Assembly: GCA_046313675.1 (NCBI GenBank)
Contig: JBKBXU010000118.1
Location: forward strand, 1 to 12,714
DNA from: JBKBXU01 sp046313675
Lineage (GTDB): Bacteria; Bacteroidota; Bacteroidia; Cytophagales; Cytophagaceae
Direction: 5' to 3'
DNA: 12,714 nt
Shown: in pieces, positions 7,758-12,714 of the stretch
Layout of the letters: every line of letters starts with the position of its first letter
How positions within the stretch are numbered: position 1 is the first letter of the stretch
Notes under the pieces: generated by a model
What the model saw: only the letters and a program-made list of their open reading frames with translations
The model's database searches: none
Told to the model about the DNA's origin: nothing
Position numbers and translations under genes: made by a program

Positions 7758-8709
7758 CAGAGATTTTTTTCAACATAAATATCTTTCAGGCTCTTATGGC
7801 CAAAAAGCCGGTCTACGGCCATAGCAAACAGCTCTTTGGTACTCACTATTTCAATTTTATCTGATTTGGCTTTAAAGGGAACGCTATCGGATACATAGAT
7901 CTTTTTGAGAGGAGAGGCATCGATGTTTTCAGATGCTTTGCCCGAAAAGATACCATGCGAGGCATAGGCGCATACAGAGGCAGCACCACTTTGCATAATG
8001 AGTTCTGCGGCTTTGCAGAGTGTCCCGGCGGTATCAATCATATCATCCACCAGCACCACATTTTTTCCCGAAACATCTCCGATAATTTCCATACTGGAAA
8101 TCTGATTGGGTTTTAGCCTTTCCTTGCTAATGACCGCCATTTCACCACCAAGAATATTTTTATACTTTTTTATCCTTTTCAAACCTCCAAAATCCGGACT
8201 GCACAGGCAAAGGTTCTCGATGTGTTGTTCCCGGATATGAGGGACAAAAATATACGTTGAATCAAGGTGGTCAACCGGTATTTTNNNNNNNNNNTATAAA
8301 AACCTTCAATCATTTCAGAATGCAGGTCCAGGGTTATAATTCGGTCGGCTCCTGATTGTTGTATAAAATCCGCAACCACTCTGGAAGCAATGGAAACCCG
8401 TTCCCCATTTCTTCTCTCCTGCCTGCTGTGAGGCAAATAAGGCAGTACGCAAATAATTTCTCCTGCAGAAGCCCTTCTTGCTGCATCAATGGTCAGGTAT
8501 AGTTCAAACAAGTGATTATAAGGCATATTTACCTGAGCTATAATAAATATGGTATTCCCCCTGATGGTTTCTTCAAAACGGACAAAAATTTCCCCATCGG
8601 AAAAACGCTCCATATGGAGATTACCCAACTCCTTTCCCAAGTCCTTTGCGATGGAAGCACCCAGGATTTTTGATCCTGAAGTGGCAAAAATCCTATAAGA
8701 ATTACCCAT
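7757..8709 (-). CDS. prs: Ribose-phosphate pyrophosphokinase (PRPP synthase), interrupted by an N gap
   Basis: The enzyme makes PRPP from ribose 5-phosphate and ATP for nucleotide, His, Trp and NAD synthesis in the cytoplasm. The first 138 residues (8709-8296) and the rest (from 8284) are in different frames because ten N bases lie between them. Joined as EGFY-K-IPVDHL, as the family alignment demands, the product is 313 residues, the normal length. Motifs in this repaired numbering: FSDGE 36-40, RQER 96-99 (ATP loop, usually RQDR), DLH with His130, SPDFGG 167-172, Lys192 and Arg194 of the flexible catalytic loop, and the PRPP loop VDDMIDTAGTL 217-227. The ATP loop PYLPHSRQERRN differs from the usual PYFGYARQDRK, suggesting a divergent or second PRPP synthase. 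A TTG at 8180-8182 (Leu within GGLKR) is internal, not a true start. The gene is divergent from hrpB and leads the minus-strand cluster. Confidence 0.92.
8285..8294. other. Assembly gap (ten N) inside prs
   Basis: Ten undetermined bases separate GGTTTTTATA from AAAATACCGG (minus-strand reading). The two coding halves are offset, since codon starts fall at 8295 and 8284, eleven bases apart. A run of exactly ten N is a common placeholder for a gap of unknown length. Merging one shared A gives TAT AAA ATA CCG (Tyr-Lys-Ile-Pro), which matches the family's GF-F/Y-x-IPVDH with nothing missing. The gap is therefore probably an artefact of overlapping contig ends. Confidence 0.9.
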
Positions 8710-8948
8710 ACTAATCGTTTAATTTATCTACCAATGTAAATTTCACCTAAAGTAATGAATATTGACCGGAATCCACAAAATGCACTAAATTTTCAACAAA
8801 CTAAGCACGTCTGACAATCCTACGAAAAAAATAAGCTGCGCTAAATCAATTATTTACACATATAAAGTAGGCAGAATGAAGAAAAACTTACAGGCAGTTA
8901 GAATTTTGCCCGATATTTCAGAATTTTAGCATTTCGAGTAAAAATAGT
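8710..8948. other. Divergent intergenic region between prs and hrpB
   Basis: This 239-base AT-rich spacer must hold the promoters for prs (leftward) and hrpB (rightward). I found only near-matches to the Bacteroidota TAnnTTTG element: TTAGTTTG on the minus strand (8804-8797), and GAATTTTG on the plus strand (8901-8908). Neither has a well-placed upstream TTG. Two tiny plus-strand ORFs (19 codons at 8755-8814, 17 codons at 8876-8929) have no supporting features. Confidence 0.4.
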
Positions 8949-11417
8949 ATGAAGGAATCACTCCCTGTACTGGAGGTTGTGCCGGAACTAAAAAAGCGAC
9001 TGGCAGAAACCAACACCGTTATCCTGCAAGCCCCTCCGGGTGCGGGTAAAAGTACGATCCTTCCGCTTCAATTACTGGAAGAACAATGGCTGCAAGGAAA
9101 AAAAATACTGATGCTTGAACCCCGTCGTCTGGCAGCAAGATCGGTAGCCAATCGGATGGCACAGCTACTGGATGAAGAAACAGGCCAGACCATCGGGTAT
9201 AGAATCCGCTTTGAAACAAAAGTAAGCTCCGCCACGCGCATAGAGGTGGTCACGGAAGGCATTCTTACCCGAATGCTTCAAAAAGATAATAGTCTTGACG
9301 GTATCGGACTCGTAATATTTGATGAATTTCACGAGCGAAGCCTTCATGCCGATCTTTCCCTGGCCTTGTGTAGGGAAGCACAACAAATACTCCGGGAGGA
9401 TCTCCGAATCATGATCATGTCGGCAACTCTGGAAGGGGAAAAACTTTCTGCCCTCCTGGATAATGCTCCAATAATTACCAGTAAAGGACGTCAATATCCG
9501 GTCGAAATATTTTATGCAAAAGAAGACCCGGGGACATCTGTTTCCCAGGCAATGGAAAAGGTAATTAAACAGGCGTACAAGGAAACTGAGGGTGATATTT
9601 TGGCATTTCTTCCGGGTACATCAGAAATTCTGAAAACAAAAGAACTGCTGGAAAGCTCATTGCCCCAAGCTCGAAATTTACCTTTATATGGAGACCTTCC
9701 CCAACAAAAACAACAAGAAGCCCTTAGTCCAATTTCAGGACAGCGTAAAATTGTTTTATCAACGTCAATAGCCGAAACATCACTTACTATTGAAGGCATA
9801 CAGGTGGTGGTAGATAGTGGCTTGTCAAGAGTTTCACGCTTTGATCCTAAAAGTGGACTCACCCGATTAGAAACAGTAAAAGTTACGATCGATTCTGCCG
9901 ATCAGCGAGCCGGTCGGGCAGGAAGACTTGGCCCCGGAAAATGTTACCGCTTATGGACAGAAAATTCACACAGGCACCTGGAGCCTTCAAGAGTCGCTGA
10001 AATTTTGGAAGCAGACCTCTCCCCTATGCTATTGGAACTGGCGCAATGGGGCATTACCGACACCAATAAACTTGCATGGTTAACCCCTCCACCTGTGGGT
10101 GCAATAGGCCAGGCAAAAGAGTTATTGCATCATCTTGAAGCCCTGAAAGAGGACAAAATAACTGAGAGAGGACGCCTAATTCTGGAACTGCCGACCCATC
10201 CCAGAATTGCCCATATGTTATTAAAAAACAAGGATGCCAAATTCCTGGCATTGGCTACCGACATAGCTGCCATCCTGGAAGAACGCGACCCACTTCCAAA
10301 AGATGCTGGGTCTGACTTCAATCTACGCGTTGAAGCTTTAAGAAGATGGAGAGAAAAACCAGGTGGGGCAAACAGGCAGATACTGGAACGTTGTGAGCGA
10401 ACGGCCTTCTACTATCGAAAACTATTTAAAATAGACCTGGACAATAGTACCCCCGACCCATTTAAAACAGGGGCATTAGTGGCTTCTGCCTATCCGGAAA
10501 GAATTGCCAAGAAAAAAGACCATGGCTCCTACCGACTGGCCAACAGCCGTTCGGCCCGATTGCATGAAAGTGACCCCTTGCTTTTGGAGGAATGGCTGGC
10601 TGTTGCACACATGGATGCAGGAACAAATGAAGGCCGTATCTACCTGGCCTCGCCCCTAAACCCTGAGGATCTGCCGGAATATATTTACAGTAAAGATGTG
10701 GTCTTATGGGATAGCCGTAAAGATTGCCTGATTGCCCATAGGGAAATAAAAATAGGCGACCTGACGGTTTCGCACAGTCAACTAAACAGCATTCCGGAAA
10801 AGGAGAAAATTGGGGTGATCTGCAATGCCATCAGAAAGGAAGGAAGTCAAATGCTCCCCTGGAATGACGATTCAGTGAACTTACAAGCAAGGGTACAAAG
10901 CTTACGGAATTGGAGGAAGGAAGAAGAATGGCCGGACTTAAGTACAGAACATTTACTTGAAACCCTTGAAGAATGGTTGTCTCCATACCTTTCCGGAATA
11001 AGGAAGCGTGAAGATTTCAAAAAACTGGATCTCGAAGGCGTATTTACCGGTATGCTTCCATGGCCGCTACCACAGAAGCTGGATGAATTGGCACCAAAAC
11101 AACTGAAGGTTCCCTCCGGATCTTTTATTCCTGTACAATATTTTACAGATGGACGCCAGCCGGTTTTATCAGTACGTTTACAGGAATTATTTGGCCTTGC
11201 CGAAACCCCAAAAATCAATGAAGGCAGCACATCCCTTCTCCTCCATCTGTTATCTCCCGGTTATAAGCCGGTACAAGTAACGCAAGACCTTAAAAGCTTT
11301 TGGGAGAATACCTATCCGGAAGTGAGGAAAGAACTAAGAGTACGATATTCAAAGCATTTCTGGCCCGAAGACCCCTGGACTGCTGAGGCAGTCAGGGGCG
11401 TAAAAAAGAAAAGATAA
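8949..11417 (+). CDS. hrpB: ATP-dependent DEAH/DExH-box helicase HrpB
   Basis: This 822-residue protein is a full-length HrpB, close to the usual 800-850. Helicase motifs in order: Walker A PPGAGKST (29-36), motif Ia EPRRLAA (57-63), motif II DEFH (125-128, in the DEFHERSL form typical of HrpB), motif III SAT (158-160), motif V TSIAETSLTI (272-281) and motif VI QRAGRAGR (319-326). A helicase-associated domain follows, then the HrpB-specific C-terminal domain ending in the characteristic WPEDPW and a basic tail. The family uses ATP to unwind or remodel nucleic acid, presumably RNA; its cellular role in bacteria is poorly defined. The N-terminal domain starts right at the ATG with no extension. 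The first SpoIIAA-like gene begins 1 base after the stop, so the helicase probably heads a four-gene operon. Confidence 0.95.
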   Translation: MKESLPVLEVVPELKKRLAETNTVILQAPPGAGKSTILPLQLLEEQWLQGKKILMLEPRRLAARSVANRMAQLLDEETGQTIGYRIRFETKVSSATRIEVVTEGILTRMLQKDNSLDGIGLVIFDEFHERSLHADLSLALCREAQQILREDLRIMIMSATLEGEKLSALLDNAPIITSKGRQYPVEIFYAKEDPGTSVSQAMEKVIKQAYKETEGDILAFLPGTSEILKTKELLESSLPQARNLPLYGDLPQQKQQEALSPISGQRKIVLSTSIAETSLTIEGIQVVVDSGLSRVSRFDPKSGLTRLETVKVTIDSADQRAGRAGRLGPGKCYRLWTENSHRHLEPSRVAEILEADLSPMLLELAQWGITDTNKLAWLTPPPVGAIGQAKELLHHLEALKEDKITERGRLILELPTHPRIAHMLLKNKDAKFLALATDIAAILEERDPLPKDAGSDFNLRVEALRRWREKPGGANRQILERCERTAFYYRKLFKIDLDNSTPDPFKTGALVASAYPERIAKKKDHGSYRLANSRSARLHESDPLLLEEWLAVAHMDAGTNEGRIYLASPLNPEDLPEYIYSKDVVLWDSRKDCLIAHREIKIGDLTVSHSQLNSIPEKEKIGVICNAIRKEGSQMLPWNDDSVNLQARVQSLRNWRKEEEWPDLSTEHLLETLEEWLSPYLSGIRKREDFKKLDLEGVFTGMLPWPLPQKLDELAPKQLKVPSGSFIPVQYFTDGRQPVLSVRLQELFGLAETPKINEGSTSLLLHLLSPGYKPVQVTQDLKSFWENTYPEVRKELRVRYSKHFWPEDPWTAEAVRGVKKKR

Positions 11418-11418
11418 T

Positions 11419-11808
11419 ATGACAACCAATTATTTCAAAAATGATTATGTAGAAATCCGGGTTCAGGACGAAATTATTTTTATGAAATGTTTAAATGATA
11501 TTGATTTGCCAAAAGCAAAAAAAATTGCTGAAGAACGCTTAAAGATTCATAATGGGAATTCCATGCCTGTCATCGTATTTGGTTATAAATCCAGGTGTTT
11601 TTCCAGGGAAGCCTTAAAATATTTATCCAAAGATGATGGTATACGCCACATTAGTGTCGGAGCCCTTGTCGTGGACAACCCTGTACATCGGTTTATCGCA
11701 AATTTTTTTTTAACAATTGACAAGCCGGAGGTCAAAACAAAGGTATTTAATACAGAAAGTGAAGCTGTTGCTTGGTGTAAAAAGCAGAAATATACAGATA
11801 AAAAATGA
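11419..11808 (+). CDS. SpoIIAA/STAS-like small protein, paralogue 1
   Basis: This is a 129-residue soluble protein with no signal peptide or membrane segment. It starts with NYFKNDYVEI, then has alternating strands and helices: a helix KAKKIAEERLKIH (32-44), a strand PVIVFG (50-55), a helix REALKYL, a strand VGALVVDNPVHR (80-91), FFLTI, and a C-terminal KVF..EAVAW. This order resembles SpoIIAA-like/STAS proteins of Bacteroidota (DUF7793-type); I recognise the pattern rather than prove it. Such domains often act in protein-protein or lipid binding. The function here is unknown. It starts 1 base after the hrpB stop and overlaps the next gene by ATGA. It is the most divergent of the three copies: it lacks two residues before IDL and has Ser-Arg-Cys-Phe where the others have KYAD. 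The purine-rich end of hrpB could act as its ribosome site. Confidence 0.8.
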   Translation: MTTNYFKNDYVEIRVQDEIIFMKCLNDIDLPKAKKIAEERLKIHNGNSMPVIVFGYKSRCFSREALKYLSKDDGIRHISVGALVVDNPVHRFIANFFLTIDKPEVKTKVFNTESEAVAWCKKQKYTDKK

Positions 11809-12200
11809 ATCTTAATTATTTCAAAAATGAGTATGTAGAGATATGGCGGGAAGATGGGATTATCTCCACTCGATTTCTTAACGATGCGACCATTGATCTG
11901 GGGAAAGCCAAAATTATTGTGCAGGCAAGGCTTAACATGCACGAAGGAGAAGAATACCCTGTTATTGCCTACGGCTTTAAATTAAAGTATGCTGACAGAG
12001 AAGCTCTTTTGTGCATGTCCAAAGGAAATGCCATTAAACACGTAAGTGCCGGAGCAATTGTTGTTACCAATCCGGTTCACAGAGTTTTGGCAAGATTTTT
12101 TCTTACTATAGGGAAACCACCCATTCAATCAAAAGTCTTCGAAAATAAAGAAGACGCTGTTGAGTGGTTTAAATCAATAAATGTCTTAGATTCTAAATAA
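11805..12200 (+). CDS. SpoIIAA/STAS-like small protein, paralogue 2
   Basis: This 131-residue cytoplasmic protein is homologous to its neighbours on both sides. Shared blocks are NYFKNEYVEIW (4-14), EDGI (16-19), FLN, IDL, KAKIIVQ (34-40), RLNMHEG (42-48), PVI, KYADREAL (61-68), AIKHVSAGAIVV (76-87), NPVHR (89-93), FFLTIGKP and AVEWFKS. By eye it is a little over half identical to paralogue 3 and less so to paralogue 1, so 2 and 3 probably arose from the later duplication. It keeps the NPVHR and FFLTI segments of paralogue 1, making it intermediate. The start overlaps the previous stop by four bases (ATGA) and its stop abuts the next ATG, so all three should be made together. No catalytic motif is evident; function unknown. 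Confidence 0.8.
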   Translation: MNLNYFKNEYVEIWREDGIISTRFLNDATIDLGKAKIIVQARLNMHEGEEYPVIAYGFKLKYADREALLCMSKGNAIKHVSAGAIVVTNPVHRVLARFFLTIGKPPIQSKVFENKEDAVEWFKSINVLDSK

Positions 12201-12596
12201 ATGACAAAAAGGTTTAAAAACAGTTATGTAGAAATATGGAAAGAAGATGGTATTGTATACGCCTGTTTTCTTAACAACTGCTCCATTGATCTGAAAAAAG
12301 CTAAAATAATTGTGCAGGAACGTTTAAATATGCATGAAGGAATTGAATGCCCTGTAATTGTATTTGGCAATATAAAATATGCAGACCGGCATGCCATGAA
12401 CCATATGAGTCAGGGAGACGCCATTAAACTGGTAACGGCCGTAGCAATAATTGTAAGCAATCCGGCACAGAAGGTAATGGCTTCTTTTTATCAAATCATC
12501 GGAAACCCCAAAACTCAATTAAAGATATTTTTAAAAAAGAATGAAGCCATAGAATGGTTAAAAAGCATAGGAGCAATTAAAGAAGCTGTACGATAG
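12201..12596 (+). CDS. SpoIIAA/STAS-like small protein, paralogue 3
   Basis: This is the 131-residue third copy. It begins with ATG directly after the previous stop (TAA|ATG). It shares YVEIWKEDGI (9-18), KAKIIVQERLNMHEG (33-47), KYADR (59-63), AIKLV and the C-terminal EAIEWLKSI with paralogue 2. Differences fall in one stretch: NPVHR becomes NPAQK (87-91) and FFLTI becomes FYQII (96-100), in what should be the strand/helix face conserved in the other two. The usual glycine in the preceding strand (SAGA/SVGA) is Val (TAVA). This suggests relaxed constraint or a changed partner, while the open frame argues it is still expressed. No signal peptide or membrane helix. It ends 6 bases from a convergent minus-strand frame, with no strong hairpin between. 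Function unknown. Confidence 0.8.
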   Translation: MTKRFKNSYVEIWKEDGIVYACFLNNCSIDLKKAKIIVQERLNMHEGIECPVIVFGNIKYADRHAMNHMSQGDAIKLVTAVAIIVSNPAQKVMASFYQIIGNPKTQLKIFLKKNEAIEWLKSIGAIKEAVR

Positions 12597-12602
12597 CAGC
12601 CT

Positions 12603-12714
12603 TTATTGCAGGTTTTCAAATGAATGTTTTATCTGGCAATTTTTCAGTGTTTTTGAAGCACCACTTCCGTTATAAACTTTGCAGGTAAATTCTGCCTCAA
12701 ATTCAACTTTTGCA
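12603..12714 (-). CDS. Unidentified protein, C-terminal 36 residues only
   Basis: On the minus strand a frame is open from the window edge to TAA at 12603-12605, encoding 36 residues that begin AKVEFEAEFTCKVYNG and end SFENLQ. The alternating hydrophobic/polar pattern and two Cys (residues 11 and 26) suggest a beta-rich, possibly secreted protein. With so little sequence I cannot name a family. It would converge on paralogue 3 with 6 bases between stop codons, in keeping with the tight convergent pair at 2962/2970. A chance open frame of this length is possible. Confidence 0.4.
   Translation of the reverse strand, partial: AKVEFEAEFTCKVYNGSGASKTLKNCQIKHSFENLQ

Noticed and set aside
8179..8182. 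Two overlapping prs-like genes, the second beginning at a TTG
   Set aside because: Both are parts of one PRPP synthase. The TTG is Leu inside the conserved GGLKR segment, and the split comes from the N gap.
8755..8814. 19-codon plus-strand ORF in the prs-hrpB spacer
   Set aside because: Very short, no ribosome site, no recognisable leader-peptide features.
8876..8929. 17-codon plus-strand ORF just ahead of hrpB
   Set aside because: Could be imagined as a leader peptide, but there is no attenuator hairpin or codon run to support it.
12583..12606. Terminator after paralogue 3 (GCTG/CAGC arms followed by CTTTATT)
   Set aside because: The stem is only 4 bp and it overlaps the stop codon; too weak to call.

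Overview
The window looks like a chromosomal segment from a member of the Bacteroidota, probably Flavobacteriia or Cytophagia. The signs are the AT-rich DNA, weak Shine-Dalgarno sequences, a Bacteroidota-style DUF3857/transglutaminase exoprotein, and the general look of the proteins. This assignment is inference. I see no rRNA, tRNA, CRISPR array, insertion sequence or phage gene. No gene-free stretch exceeds 300 bases.

Layout. (1) From the left edge to 1509, minus strand: the N-terminal 503 residues of a secreted DUF3857/transglutaminase-like protein, cut by the window edge. (2) A 247-base AT-rich divergent spacer. (3) 1757-2962, plus: a 12-helix major facilitator efflux transporter. (4) 2970-8709, minus: five genes, transcribed in the order prs (ribose-phosphate pyrophosphokinase), a small DksA/TraR-type zinc-finger protein, a large DUF2339 membrane protein, a DUF3999 membrane-anchored exoprotein, and a VIT1/CCC1-type metal transporter. 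The last three overlap by a few bases and are probably translated as a coupled unit. (5) A 239-base divergent spacer. (6) 8949-12596, plus: the DEAH-box helicase hrpB, then three tandem paralogues of about 130 residues with a SpoIIAA/STAS-like look. The four genes sit 1 base apart, overlap by 4, or abut. (7) The right edge carries the last 36 codons of an unidentified minus-strand gene.

The prs gene is interrupted by ten N bases (8285-8294) that throw the two halves out of frame. The flanks and the family alignment indicate an intact 313-residue enzyme and a placeholder assembly gap, not a pseudogene.

Most of the window is ordinary housekeeping or transport. The two parts least explained by known biology are the DUF2339-DUF3999-VIT membrane cluster and the array of three divergent SpoIIAA-like proteins coupled to hrpB.
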